Below are positions 15,924-24,342 of a DNA stretch of 62,246 nt, in pieces. The notes under the pieces were generated by a model. The model was given only the letters and a program-made list of their open reading frames with translations. It had not been told where the DNA came from and did not search any database. How positions within the stretch are numbered: the first letter of the stretch is position 1; every line of letters begins with the position of its first letter. This DNA is from Chloroflexota bacterium (GTDB taxonomy: Bacteria > Chloroflexota > Anaerolineae > Anaerolineales > Villigracilaceae). Both the position numbers and the translations under genes were made by a program. The stretch is from positions 1 to 62,246 of the forward strand of contig JAIOAQ010000016.1 of NCBI GenBank assembly GCA_019873735.1, in the 5' to 3' direction.

Positions 15924-15929
15924 TAAAAT
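15924..15929 (+). promoter_or_regulatory. -10 box directly before the first LysM/M23 gene
   Basis: TAAAAT ends six nucleotides before the ATG at 15936, so a transcript would start at or next to the start codon (leaderless). TTTGTAG lies upstream at a short distance but no good -35 is seen. Confidence 0.4.
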
Positions 15930-15935
15930 CAAGGT

Positions 15936-17486
15936 ATGCTTGAAACCAAAAAACTGCGTCAGGGAGTCAAGGGCATCAAAACTCGAGGCCTTCTCTTCCT
16001 GCTACTCCTTATCTCCCTGGCCGCCTGCAAAACAGATGTCTATCAACCGCCGGAAGTCACGCCGGCCGGGCCGTTTGTGATCATTGACGGAACAAGCATG
16101 CCGCTTCAGGCTTTGCTCCCGCCCACGCGCGGCGCAGGCACGCCTCTCGTTACCCCCACGCCCGATCGGCCGCATCTCCTGCCGCCGGCGCGTCAAGAAG
16201 CAGAGCAATACGTCGTCCAGAGCGGAGATACTCTCGGAGAAATTGCCGAGCGATTTGGCCTCAGCCCCGAAACCCTTGCCGCAGCCAACAACCTGGCCGA
16301 TCCCAACCAATTGGAAGTTGGACAGGTACTGACCATTCCGCCTCCCTCCGCAGCCCTGACAGGCCCGGCCATAAAAATCATCCCCGATTCAGAACTGGTC
16401 TACGGCCCGGCCAGCATCACGCTTGACCTCTCAGACTTTATTCGCCGCCGGAAGGGCTACCTAGCCACCTACCAAGAGGACGTCAACGGCAGTCTGCTGG
16501 ACGGCGCGGCCATCATCCAGAAGGTGGCCGAAAATTACTCGGTCAACCCGCGTCTGCTGCTGGCCATTCTTGAACACCGCAGCCAGTGGGTAAGCAATGC
16601 CAATCCGGCTGCCGAAAGCCTTGACTATCCGTTGAGATACTATGACCCTCAGCGGGCAGGGTTGTACCGTCAACTGACCTGGGCTGCCAACGAACTCAAC
16701 CGCGGCTATTACGCCTGGCGCGCCGGCTCTGCCGCGAACTGGGTACTGGCCGATGGCAGCCTTGTCAGCGTAGATCCCACCATCAACGCCGGCACAGCCG
16801 CCGTCCAGCATCTCTTTGCACGGCTGGATGAATATGCTGCCTGGGAAATAGATACCGGCTATCGCGGCATCTTTCAGACCTACTTTTTCCTCTTTGGGCC
16901 GCCGTTTGATCTGGCCATTGAGCCTCTGCTCCCGCCTGACCTGCGTCAACCCGCGCTGGAATTGCCCTTTGCAAGCGGCGAAACCTGGCAATTCACAGGC
17001 GGGCCGCACGGCGGCTGGAGCGATGGTTCGGCCTGGGCCGCGCTGGACTTTGCCCCGCCGGGAGAGCCGCAGGGCTGCGCCGTCAGCGACGCCTGGGTAA
17101 CCGCATCTGCAGATGGGCTTATCTTGCGCGCCGCCGAGGGGGCTGTCATCCAAGACCTGGATGGTGATGGCTATGAACAAACCGGCTGGATATTGTTGTA
17201 CATGCATGTGGAAAGCCGCGAACGTGTTTCCCCCGGCACCTGGGTGAAGGCGGGCGACAGAATCGGTCACCCATCCTGCGAGGGGGGCCAGTCGAACGGC
17301 ACACATGTCCACATTGCGCGGCGTTACAACGGCGAATGGATTCCAGCAGGCGGCCCGATTCCATTTGTCTTAAGCGGCTGGCAGGCCGAAAGCGCCGGCA
17401 GAGCCTACGACGGCTACTTGCGCCGCGGTGATCAAGTTGTCGAAGCCTGGGAAGGTTCACGTCCTGAAAATCAAATCCAGCGTTAA
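15936..17486 (+). CDS. LysM/M23 lipoprotein with SLT-like middle domain (paralogue 1)
   Basis: This 516-residue lipoprotein (lipobox SLAAC) has a LysM domain (YVVQSGDTLGEIAERFG, about residues 90-133) for peptidoglycan binding. A lysozyme-like helical middle domain follows (SVNPRLLLAILEHRSQW), then a divergent M23 metallopeptidase domain with HGGWSDGSAWAALDFAPP and the HxH motif in GTHVHIARR. The middle domain resembles soluble lytic transglycosylases, but where those have Glu-Ser this copy has Arg-Ser, so it may not be catalytic. It is followed by two close paralogues in tandem. The role is probably cell-wall remodelling outside the membrane. Confidence 0.85.
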   Translation: MLETKKLRQGVKGIKTRGLLFLLLLISLAACKTDVYQPPEVTPAGPFVIIDGTSMPLQALLPPTRGAGTPLVTPTPDRPHLLPPARQEAEQYVVQSGDTLGEIAERFGLSPETLAAANNLADPNQLEVGQVLTIPPPSAALTGPAIKIIPDSELVYGPASITLDLSDFIRRRKGYLATYQEDVNGSLLDGAAIIQKVAENYSVNPRLLLAILEHRSQWVSNANPAAESLDYPLRYYDPQRAGLYRQLTWAANELNRGYYAWRAGSAANWVLADGSLVSVDPTINAGTAAVQHLFARLDEYAAWEIDTGYRGIFQTYFFLFGPPFDLAIEPLLPPDLRQPALELPFASGETWQFTGGPHGGWSDGSAWAALDFAPPGEPQGCAVSDAWVTASADGLILRAAEGAVIQDLDGDGYEQTGWILLYMHVESRERVSPGTWVKAGDRIGHPSCEGGQSNGTHVHIARRYNGEWIPAGGPIPFVLSGWQAESAGRAYDGYLRRGDQVVEAWEGSRPENQIQR

Positions 17487-17508
17487 TCTATGAAACAGAA
17501 CAGGCAGT

Positions 17509-17514
17509 TATAAT
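17509..17514 (+). promoter_or_regulatory. -10 box before the second LysM/M23 gene
   Basis: TATAAT lies 35 nt before the GTG at 17550 and 23 nt after the stop of the first paralogue, so the second gene may have its own promoter. No clear -35 was found because the expected position lies within the end of the previous gene. Confidence 0.45.
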
Positions 17515-17549
17515 CAAGAGACTTGGCAGTAATTTTTGCGGAGAGATAC

Positions 17550-19142
17550 GTGAAACCAGCCACAAAACTGTTTGCTCTGTTAACGCTGACCGGCAGCCTG
17601 TTAAGTGCCTGCAGCGGTATGTCGGCGCCGCTGTGGGGGGTGCGCGCCACGCCCACGGCGGCTCAGCCTCTTCCGGTCCAGACCGAACCGCCGACAGCCA
17701 TGATCAGCATACCGGTTGTGCTTCCCTCCCCCACAGAAACGCCTACTGCCACACGTCCTCCAATTCAAATTGTCCAGGCGCTGACGGCTACGCCTGCCCC
17801 CATGCCCACCTTTGACCTGCAGGCCTCAGACGGCCCGCCGATTCTTTACTATACGCAGTCCGGCGACACGCTGGAGGCGGTAGCCGCCCATTTTGGTGTA
17901 AAACCGGAACAAATTACATCCCCGGCTGCCATCTCAAGCCAGGGCATGCTCATGCCCAATACCCTGCTCATCATCCCCGATGTCCTGGAAGAGACAACCC
18001 CTGCCGAACTGCTCATCCCCGATAGCGAAGTCTCTTTTACGGCTACAGGCGTGGATTTTGACGTAGAGGCTTACGTCCGCCAGGCAGGCGGTTACCTGAG
18101 CAAGTATGAAGAATATCTGGGCAGCACCGGCTGGACAACCGGTGCAGAGGGAATCGAACGCATTTGCATTGAAAATTCGATCAACCCGCGCCTGATGACC
18201 GCCTTGATTGCTTACGAAAGCGACTGGCTGAGTGGACAACCCAAAGGCGTGCTGGGAGAAGATTATCCCCTGGGCTACCATGACCAGCGGTATAAAGGTC
18301 TCTTCCGCCAGATGATGTTGGCCGTACAGGATTTGATGATAGGGTATTACGATTGGCGTTCGGGCGACCTGACCGAACTGACCTTCCTGGACGGTAAAAC
18401 GATGCGCCTGGCGCCTCAGTTAAACGCCGGTACCGTAGCCCTGCAATATTACTTTGCCCAAAAGATGACATATTCTCAGTGGCTCCAAGCCATCGATTCC
18501 CAAACGGGTTTCCCGGCTTTTTACACACAGATGTTTGGCGACCCGTGGGTACGCGCACAAATAGTAGAGCCTCTCTTGCCGCCCAACCTGACGCAGCCAG
18601 ACCTGATCTTACCCTTTGAGCCAGGCCGGGAATGGAGTTTCACCGGCGGGCCGCATTCTGCCTGGGAGCATGAAGGCGCCATGGCCGCGCTGGATTTTGC
18701 TCCTTCCACCGATTCTCCCGGCTGCGTCAAATCTGAAAAATGGATCGTCGCTTCTGAATCCGGCCTGGTGGTCCGTTCTGGATTTGGTGTGGTGGTGCTG
18801 GACCTGGATGGGGACGGATACGAGCAAACCGGCTGGAATCTGCTCTATCTGCATGTCGGCACAGAAGACCGGGTACCTGTCGGCACCTGGCTGAATAAAG
18901 GAGAACGCATCGGCCATGCTTCTTGCGAGGGCGGCGTTTCAACCGGCACGCACCTGCATTTTGCACGCAAATACAATGGCGAGTGGATTTTGGCGGATGG
19001 GCCGGTACCCTTCGTTCTGAGCGGCTGGCAGGCACACGCCGGAGAAAAGCCCTACGAGGGGACGTTGACAAAAGGCGATCGCACCATTTATGCTGACCCG
19101 TTGGGAACCGCCAAGAGCATCATCTTTCGAGACGACGATTAA
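17550..19142 (+). CDS. LysM/M23 lipoprotein with SLT-like middle domain (paralogue 2)
   Basis: This 530-residue paralogue has a lipobox (LLSAC), a Thr/Pro linker, a LysM domain (YYTQSGDTLEAVAAHFG), the lysozyme-like middle domain and the M23-like domain (GGPHSAWEHEGAMAALDFAP, GTHLHFARKYNGEW). It is the only copy of the three that keeps Glu-Ser in the middle domain (LIAYESDWLSG), where lytic transglycosylases have their catalytic Glu. It could therefore be the bifunctional enzyme of the set. The GTG at 17550 has GGAGAG upstream. An in-frame TTG at 17523 is less likely. Confidence 0.85.
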   Translation: MKPATKLFALLTLTGSLLSACSGMSAPLWGVRATPTAAQPLPVQTEPPTAMISIPVVLPSPTETPTATRPPIQIVQALTATPAPMPTFDLQASDGPPILYYTQSGDTLEAVAAHFGVKPEQITSPAAISSQGMLMPNTLLIIPDVLEETTPAELLIPDSEVSFTATGVDFDVEAYVRQAGGYLSKYEEYLGSTGWTTGAEGIERICIENSINPRLMTALIAYESDWLSGQPKGVLGEDYPLGYHDQRYKGLFRQMMLAVQDLMIGYYDWRSGDLTELTFLDGKTMRLAPQLNAGTVALQYYFAQKMTYSQWLQAIDSQTGFPAFYTQMFGDPWVRAQIVEPLLPPNLTQPDLILPFEPGREWSFTGGPHSAWEHEGAMAALDFAPSTDSPGCVKSEKWIVASESGLVVRSGFGVVVLDLDGDGYEQTGWNLLYLHVGTEDRVPVGTWLNKGERIGHASCEGGVSTGTHLHFARKYNGEWILADGPVPFVLSGWQAHAGEKPYEGTLTKGDRTIYADPLGTAKSIIFRDDD

Positions 19143-19148
19143 ACAGAC

Positions 19149-20615
19149 ATGCACAGAACTCTGGTTTTGCTGGTGATTACCGTCATGCTGGCGGGCTGTG
19201 CGCCGTCGCCGTCTGCTGTTGCTTTGGCTGCGCCTTTTCCTACCCTGCCGCCTTATCAGCCGGTGCCGGCCGTCACGCCATTACCTGCCCGTCCGCTTTA
19301 CAAACCCGGTGAAATGGTAGCCTATACCGCCCAGACCGGCGATACGCTGCCGGCGCTGGCAGAACGTTTCAACACCACTGTCGCGGAAATCCTGGAGGCC
19401 AATCCCTTCATCCCGCGCGACGCGACCACCATGCCGCCCGGCATGCCGATGCAGATGCCCATTTACTACCGGCCTTTGTGGGGAACACCCTACCAGGCCT
19501 TACCAGACCATGCCGTTGTAAATGGCCCGGCAGACGTCGGTTTTGACACGGTAACTTTTGTGGCCCAACACCCCGGCTGGCTGAAGGATTATGTCTATTA
19601 TGCCGGCGGCAAGAACCGCACCGGCGCAGAAATTGTGGACTACGTGGCGGCCAATTTCAGCGTCAGCCCGCGTCTGCTGCTGGCTATCCTTGAGTACCAG
19701 ACCGGCGCGCTCAGCAACCCCGAAATGCCCAAAAGCCCTTACATTCTCAACTATCACGGGCCATATCACAACAACGTATATATGCAGTTGGTCTGGGCGG
19801 CCAATACCATTAACAATGGCTACTATGGTTGGCGTACCGGCCGGTTGACCATCTTTGAGCATCCGGATAAGCGCCTGGAACGGCCAGACCCCTGGCAAAA
19901 TGCCGGCACCGTTGCGATTCAATATTATTTCTCAAGAACGATGAATGCTGGGGACTATGAGCGCGCTGTCAGCCAGGACGGCCTGATCGCAACTTACACG
20001 GCTCTTTTTGGGGACCCGTGGGCGGTTGCGCTGGAACTGATTCCCGGCAGCCTTCAGCAGCCAAAGATGTCCCTGCCTTTTCCATCCGGCCATGTCTGGA
20101 CCTATACCGGCGGCCCGCACACCGCCTGGGGCCAGGGAGACCCCTGGGCCGCGGTGGACTTTGCGCCGCCATCAGAGCACAGCGGCTGTTTTGTTGCCGA
20201 TGCTGACGAATATGCCATTGCCATTGCCGACGGGGTGGTCGCCCGCGTGGATACCGGCGTTCTTGTGCTCGACCTGGACGGAGACGGCGATGAGCGTACC
20301 GGCTGGAACATCCTGTATGTGCATCTGGCTACCCCTGGCAAGGCGCGTTTGGGAGAATTTTTGAGGGTGGGCGACCCGGTAGGCTACCCCTCCTGTGAGG
20401 GCGGGCGCACCACCGGCACGCACGTCCACGTGGCACGCAAATACAACGGCGAATGGATTCCTGCCGACGGGCCGCTGGCTTTTGTGATGGAAGGCTGGGT
20501 CCCACACAACGGACAAAGCGCCTACCAGGGCACATTAACTCGCGGCGCGTGGACTGTCACCGCCAGCGAGGGTTCAGATGCCAACAGCGAGATCAAGGCC
20601 GGACTGGGGGAATAG
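19149..20615 (+). CDS. LysM/M23 lipoprotein with SLT-like middle domain (paralogue 3)
   Basis: This 488-residue third copy starts 6 nt after the stop of paralogue 2, so the two are co-transcribed. It has a lipobox (VMLAGC), LysM (YTAQTGDTLPALAERFN), a middle domain in which the catalytic-Glu position is Gln-Thr (LEYQTGALSN), and the M23-like domain (GGPHTAWGQGDPWAAVDFAPP, GTHVHVARKYNGEWIP). The stop is 8 nt from the convergent stop of the OsmC gene. Sequence drift in the middle domain suggests that only the endopeptidase or binding parts are kept here. Confidence 0.85.
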   Translation: MHRTLVLLVITVMLAGCAPSPSAVALAAPFPTLPPYQPVPAVTPLPARPLYKPGEMVAYTAQTGDTLPALAERFNTTVAEILEANPFIPRDATTMPPGMPMQMPIYYRPLWGTPYQALPDHAVVNGPADVGFDTVTFVAQHPGWLKDYVYYAGGKNRTGAEIVDYVAANFSVSPRLLLAILEYQTGALSNPEMPKSPYILNYHGPYHNNVYMQLVWAANTINNGYYGWRTGRLTIFEHPDKRLERPDPWQNAGTVAIQYYFSRTMNAGDYERAVSQDGLIATYTALFGDPWAVALELIPGSLQQPKMSLPFPSGHVWTYTGGPHTAWGQGDPWAAVDFAPPSEHSGCFVADADEYAIAIADGVVARVDTGVLVLDLDGDGDERTGWNILYVHLATPGKARLGEFLRVGDPVGYPSCEGGRTTGTHVHVARKYNGEWIPADGPLAFVMEGWVPHNGQSAYQGTLTRGAWTVTASEGSDANSEIKAGLGE

Positions 20616-20623
20616 GGGGCGAA

Positions 20624-21091
20624 TCAGGCAGGCGCAGGCGGCGTGTATGTTCCCCGAACGCGCAATGCTCCGCTGGACTGATCGTAAATTTCATACTCAA
20701 ATTCAATCGGCATCACTTTATGCAGCATACCCTGCGCCGGGCAATAACGCAACGCCGAGAGTTCAATGGCGCGCAGGACTGCGGCCTCATCTACATTATG
20801 ACCCGTGACGGTGTAGATAAGCGTGGCGCGGGTAAAGACTTTTGGATGCTCTTCTGCCCGTTCGGCGCGGACTTTGACCTCAAAGCCGGTCACTTCCTGG
20901 CGCTTTTTGGTCAAGATGGAAATGACATCCATGGCTGTACAACCTGCCAGGCTGAGCGCCATCAGTTCCATCGGGCGCAGGCCATCGTCGTCGCCGCCCA
21001 CATCCGGGCTGGTGCCAATATTGATTACATGTCCAGAGTCGGCCGTGCCGCTGAATGACATGCGGCCTTTCCAGGTAACTTGTGCTTCCAT
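20624..21091 (-). CDS. OsmC/Ohr-family protein
   Basis: OsmC-type proteins reduce organic hydroperoxides with a pair of reactive cysteines. This 155-residue protein has both: C51 in SLAGCTAMDVISIL and C117 in LRYCPAQGML, with the family signature DGLRPMELMALSLAGC. It probably protects the cytoplasm from peroxides. The upstream gene is a thioredoxin-like protein 39 nt away, which fits a redox operon. AGGAAGG precedes the ATG. Confidence 0.93.
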   Translation of the reverse strand: MEAQVTWKGRMSFSGTADSGHVINIGTSPDVGGDDDGLRPMELMALSLAGCTAMDVISILTKKRQEVTGFEVKVRAERAEEHPKVFTRATLIYTVTGHNVDEAAVLRAIELSALRYCPAQGMLHKVMPIEFEYEIYDQSSGALRVRGTYTPPAPA

Positions 21092-21130
21092 AAGCGTAAC
21101 GTTCCTTCCTGAAAGTGAAACCTGCCTTGC

Positions 21131-21718
21131 TTATTGGTCAATAAGCGGGGTGACATACTTCTCAAGGGTCTTGCGCTCGATCGCGCCAGACCAGGCCAGG
21201 CGCACCTGTCCGCTGCGGTCGATCACAAAGGAAGAGGGCAGCGCGTTTGTCCGAAAGGCGCGCAAGGCAGCATCCTTCGGGTCAAGCCAGACGGGGAAGG
21301 TCAAGCCGGCATTGTCCACAAATGCCAGCACTTCGGTTGGCGAATCGCCGGCATTGACTGCAATAAGCGCAAAGCCTTGCGGTTGGTGTGCTTCATAATA
21401 CGCCTGCAAAACGGGCATCTCAGCCCTGCACGGCGGGCACCATGTGGCCCACAGGTTAACCAGAATCACCTGACCGCTGTAATCTTTGAGCGCGGCACTT
21501 TGGCCCTGCAAGGTAATTAACTTCAGGTCAGGCGCAGGGTAGTTTACAGCCACAGGAATCGAGGTGAGCGGTTGAGATGCTCTGTCCCGTTGCGTCTGAG
21601 ACAGGGCCAGGGCTGCATACAGGCCGATCAGTATCAAACCAATGCCAAGCGCAAGCACCCCAGCCGAAAAAGCAGAGGTGGAGCGACGTTTAGAACGGGA
21701 ATCTCGCATCAGCGGCAT
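21131..21718 (-). CDS. TlpA/ResA-like membrane-anchored thiol-disulfide oxidoreductase
   Basis: This 195-residue protein has one N-terminal membrane anchor (about 18-40) and a thioredoxin fold facing outward. The active site is WCPPC with C94 and C97, and the cis-Pro loop is NALPSSFVID. Such proteins reduce apocytochrome or other extracytoplasmic disulfides. ATG codons at 21718 and 9 nt downstream are both possible starts. It is followed by the OsmC gene on the same strand. Confidence 0.92.
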   Translation of the reverse strand: MPLMRDSRSKRRSTSAFSAGVLALGIGLILIGLYAALALSQTQRDRASQPLTSIPVAVNYPAPDLKLITLQGQSAALKDYSGQVILVNLWATWCPPCRAEMPVLQAYYEAHQPQGFALIAVNAGDSPTEVLAFVDNAGLTFPVWLDPKDAALRAFRTNALPSSFVIDRSGQVRLAWSGAIERKTLEKYVTPLIDQ

Positions 21719-21745
21719 ACTCTAAAGAAAGGATCGGCCACAGCC

Positions 21746-21867
21746 GTGACTGCCTACCCTTAACCCTCCCGCAGGCCAGAACGGGGCTGGCAGCCAATAC
21801 CAGCACTCGTAAAGACGTCTTGTGGTTTGGACATTGCGCCAAAACCTGCGGGAGGACAGGTAGTTAC
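21746..21867. repeat. 122-bp palindromic element, copy 1 (full length)
   Basis: The element has terminal inverted repeats: GTGACTGCCTACCC with TAACCCTCCCGCAGG on the left, and CCTGCGGGAGGACAGGTAGTTAC on the right. Its reverse complement matches copy 4 (34420-34541) along nearly the whole length, including GGTTTTGGCG, TCCAA and GTTCT blocks. Both are 122 bp. It sits between two minus-strand genes and has no coding capacity. Confidence 0.8.
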
Positions 21868-21885
21868 CACAGCCTGACAAATCAA

Positions 21886-22551
21886 TCAGGCGGCAACCAG
21901 TCGTTGAATTTCGGCCAAAAGGTTGGCCTCTGGCACGGCGCCGACCACCGTACCGGCGCCGTCATTGATGGTGGTTTGCGGCACACCATGAACGTTGAAC
22001 CTGTTTGCCAGTTCGGGGAACTCGGTGGCTTCTACACCTTCCGCCTGAACCAGGGGGCTTTCCATGGCCATGCTATGCGCCAGCACAACAGCGCGCGGAC
22101 AGTAAGGGCAGGTGGGGGTAACAAAGACTTGCATGTGAATCGGCTTGGTCAGGGACTTGAGGAAATCGCGGGTCTGCTGACTTAGGCCGGAGTCGCGCGA
22201 GGAGACCATCAAAATATCATGAATCAGCGTGCTGAACTCGTGACCGGCAGGGATACCGGCAAAGCGCAGGCCATAATCCACAATTTCTTCGCCATTCTTG
22301 GCAGTAAGCACAAAGGTGGGAGCCTTGTCTGCGCGATACTGGCGGGCCAGTTCGGCATCGGCATCCAGGTCATGGACGCTGAGGCTGAGTTTTGGTGAGA
22401 GGGCAGTCACCTCTTCCAATAGTTGGCGGGTATCGTCGCAATACTCGCAGTTCTGCTTTTGGCCGAAGAAGAAGATGTGGACCGGTTCCTTGAGGCCTTC
22501 AAAGGCTTCGCGAATCTGTTGGGTGATTTTGTCATCGAGTAGGTTTGGCAT
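21886..22551 (-). CDS. Protein disulfide oxidoreductase with two thioredoxin folds (PDO/glutaredoxin-like)
   Basis: This 221-residue protein is two thioredoxin folds in tandem, each with a CxxC site: CEYC at 35-38 and CPYC at 148-151. The cis-Pro loops are KAPTF and GVPQTT. PDO proteins handle disulfides in the cytoplasm of thermophiles and some Chloroflexi. The ATG at 22551 is preferred because GGAG lies 7 nt before it and the protein then begins MPNLLDDKITQQI. The zinc-ribbon gene is 42 nt upstream. Confidence 0.9.
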   Translation of the reverse strand: MPNLLDDKITQQIREAFEGLKEPVHIFFFGQKQNCEYCDDTRQLLEEVTALSPKLSLSVHDLDADAELARQYRADKAPTFVLTAKNGEEIVDYGLRFAGIPAGHEFSTLIHDILMVSSRDSGLSQQTRDFLKSLTKPIHMQVFVTPTCPYCPRAVVLAHSMAMESPLVQAEGVEATEFPELANRFNVHGVPQTTINDGAGTVVGAVPEANLLAEIQRLVAA

Positions 22552-22593
22552 TTTTTCTCCATTTGCCCGCACGGGGCATTCAGTAAAAGTTTA

Positions 22594-22800
22594 TCAGGTA
22601 CAACCGGCGCCGCCCGAAAGGGTAAAGCCGCATTGCTCACAGGCCAGTTCAAGCAAGCCGTTATAATCCAGCCTGCCTGTTCCACAATTGGGGCAAGGGT
22701 CGCCGCGGCGGGGCGGGGCCTCGGGATGCGGATTTTGCCCATTTAACGGAAACAGGTCAAAGGTCGAAAGGCGAGCCGGCTGCTCAGGCTGTTCAGACAT
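22594..22800 (-). CDS. Small zinc-ribbon protein
   Basis: This 68-residue protein has a disordered Pro-rich N-terminal half and a CxxC...CxxC zinc ribbon (CPNCGTG and CEQCGFTL). The ATG at 22800 gives MSEQPEQPARL. A longer reading from 22824 is possible. It sits between the anti-sigma gene and the disulfide oxidoreductase, both on the same strand. The function is not known. Confidence 0.65.
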   Translation of the reverse strand: MSEQPEQPARLSTFDLFPLNGQNPHPEAPPRRGDPCPNCGTGRLDYNGLLELACEQCGFTLSGGAGCT

Positions 22801-22862
22801 ACCGGTTAGATGAGTTCCCCACAAAAAAGTTGCATGCAGAAGCCGCCTGCAATGGATTGCAG

Positions 22863-23108
22863 TTACTTGAGATAGTCGGTTAGTTCCAGGGTTTTGTAAA
22901 GGCGCGCGCGTACATCATCGGGCAATTGGGATTCGGCCGTGGCGTGAACTAGGTAGATGGTCTTCTTGAGCGTATCCACAACAATACGGCAATTGGGACA
23001 TTCGGCCATGTGGGTTTCAATGGCGCGACACAATTCCTGGCGGGCTTCGCCATCCAGGTAATCTGATAGGGAACCGAGTAGATCGTGACAGTCAAAGTGG
23101 TTGTGCAT
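22863..23108 (-). CDS. Anti-sigma factor of the zinc-binding (ZAS) type
   Basis: This 81-residue protein has the zinc-finger anti-sigma pattern HxxxCxxC (HMAECPNC) after an N-terminal His/Cys (HFDCHDLLG, SDYLDGEA). Such soluble proteins bind and hold ECF sigma factors, and oxidation of the Cys cluster can release them. Its ATG overlaps the stop of the sigma gene (TGATG), the normal arrangement for a sigma/anti-sigma pair. The redox genes downstream make thiol control plausible. Confidence 0.9.
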   Translation of the reverse strand: MHNHFDCHDLLGSLSDYLDGEARQELCRAIETHMAECPNCRIVVDTLKKTIYLVHATAESQLPDDVRARLYKTLELTDYLK

Positions 23109-23713
23109 CAGTGTTTTTCCTCAAGCAAGCGTTCCTGATAGTAGCCGGAAAGTTGTTCCCGCAGGAACAGACGGGCGCGCAGCAAGCGAGTTTTGACCGC
23201 CGTGTCGGTCAGCCCAAGCGCCTCGCTGGTCTCTCGAATCGAGAGGCCTTCAACGTCGCGCAGAAGAAAGACGAGGCGGAGTTTGGGCGGCAGGCGTTGA
23301 ATGGCCTGATCGAGATAGGTGACGGCTTCAGACGAGAGCAAGGCATCTTCGGGGATCGTCGTCCAGTCCACAAACTGAACGGGGATGTAGTCTTCATCGT
23401 CATCGCTATCACTATCACCAGCCAGCACCTGTACTTCGGGGCGGTGTTTGCGGATCAGCATCAAAGCCTCGTTGACGGCGATGCGGTAAAGCCAGGTGGA
23501 AAGGCTGGAGCGGCCTTCGAAGGTCGGCAGGCTTTGTAAGGCCTTCAGAAACGTATTCTGAAGTACATCTTCCGCGTCCTGGGCATTGCCCAGGATTTTC
23601 AATGCCAGGCGGTAAATCTGGGGCGAGTACGTCTCTACCAGGCGTGCAAACTCGGCGCGATCGCCGGCCTGTAAGGCGGGCAGGGAGATGGGCAAAGCAG
23701 TGTTATCACTCAT
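23108..23713 (-). CDS. ECF-type (RpoE-like) RNA polymerase sigma factor
   Basis: This 201-residue sigma-70-family protein has region 2 (YRLALKILGNAQDAEDVLQNTFLKA, ending SLSTWLYRIAVNEAL) and region 4 (LPPKLRLVFLLRDVEGLSIRETSEALG, then VKTRLLRARLFLREQL). There is no region 1 or 3. An acidic insert (DSDSDDDEDYIP) separates the two regions. It directs transcription of a stress regulon, and the partner anti-sigma gene overlaps its stop. Confidence 0.95.
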   Translation of the reverse strand: MSDNTALPISLPALQAGDRAEFARLVETYSPQIYRLALKILGNAQDAEDVLQNTFLKALQSLPTFEGRSSLSTWLYRIAVNEALMLIRKHRPEVQVLAGDSDSDDDEDYIPVQFVDWTTIPEDALLSSEAVTYLDQAIQRLPPKLRLVFLLRDVEGLSIRETSEALGLTDTAVKTRLLRARLFLREQLSGYYQERLLEEKH

Positions 23714-23762
23714 TTAGATATTTCTTTGTGCAAAAAGTTTCACGTGACAATCATCTCTCTAA

Positions 23763-23791
23763 AGTATAACCGCTTTGGCAAGGTATCACAA
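23763..23791 (-). promoter_or_regulatory. Promoter of the ECF sigma operon
   Basis: On the minus strand, TTGTGA (23786-23791) and TATACT (23763-23768) are separated by 17 nt, a good housekeeping promoter. The predicted start leaves a leader of about 40 nt before the ATG at 23713. Confidence 0.5.
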
Positions 23792-23860
23792 CGCAAAAGG
23801 AACAAATGTCAAATCTTATGTGATATTTGCCACTATGTACACACCCGTCTTTGAATTAAT

Positions 23861-24340
23861 ATGCTTTCAAGTATGGCTGAGACGTTATCGAGTTTTCCGC
23901 TTTTTAAGGGCCTTGAATCGGCTACGCTGGAGATACTGGAACGACTGGCGAAGCCGTTCCGCTATGCGCCGGGGGAGGTTGTCTTCCAGCAAGGGGAACC
24001 GGCCGAGTATTTGTACCTGCTCAGCCACGGACGGGTGAAGGTGCATTACAAGCCGTATGACGATCTTAATCCGATTGTCACCTACGTCAACGCGGGGGAA
24101 GTGTTTGGCTGGTCGGCTGTGATCGGCAATAAGGTGTATTCATCTGGGGCGGTTTGCCTGGAACCCAGCGAAGGATGGCGCATTGACGGAAATGCCCTCC
24201 GCTTGTTATGCAAGGAAAATCCACAAGGTGCGGCGCAGATCCTTGACCGCCTGGCGACCATTGTTTCCCCCCGCTGGCAAGATGCACATGAACAAGTGCG
24301 TTCTATGCTGTCTGAAGGGATGTCTGAAAGCAGGAGGTAA
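23861..24340 (+). CDS. Crp-like cyclic-nucleotide-binding protein lacking an HTH domain
   Basis: This 159-residue protein is a single cNMP-binding beta-barrel (FRYAPGEVVFQQGEPAEYLYLLSHGRVKVHY, in short parts, and VNAGEVFGWSAVIG) with a C-terminal helix. It ends where Crp proteins would begin the DNA-binding helix-turn-helix, so it is probably a sensor without DNA binding. The start is uncertain between 23861 and 23873 (MAETLSSFPLF), and no clear ribosome site is seen. A NifU-like gene follows after 2 nt, so the pair is co-transcribed. Confidence 0.82.
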   Translation: MLSSMAETLSSFPLFKGLESATLEILERLAKPFRYAPGEVVFQQGEPAEYLYLLSHGRVKVHYKPYDDLNPIVTYVNAGEVFGWSAVIGNKVYSSGAVCLEPSEGWRIDGNALRLLCKENPQGAAQILDRLATIVSPRWQDAHEQVRSMLSEGMSESRR

Positions 24341-24342
24341 AA

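Noticed and set aside
23714..23750. Sigma-E-like promoter (TGAAACTT, 16 nt, TCTAA) before the ECF sigma gene
   Set aside because: The -10 box touches the ATG, so transcription would start inside the gene. A good housekeeping promoter lies just upstream.
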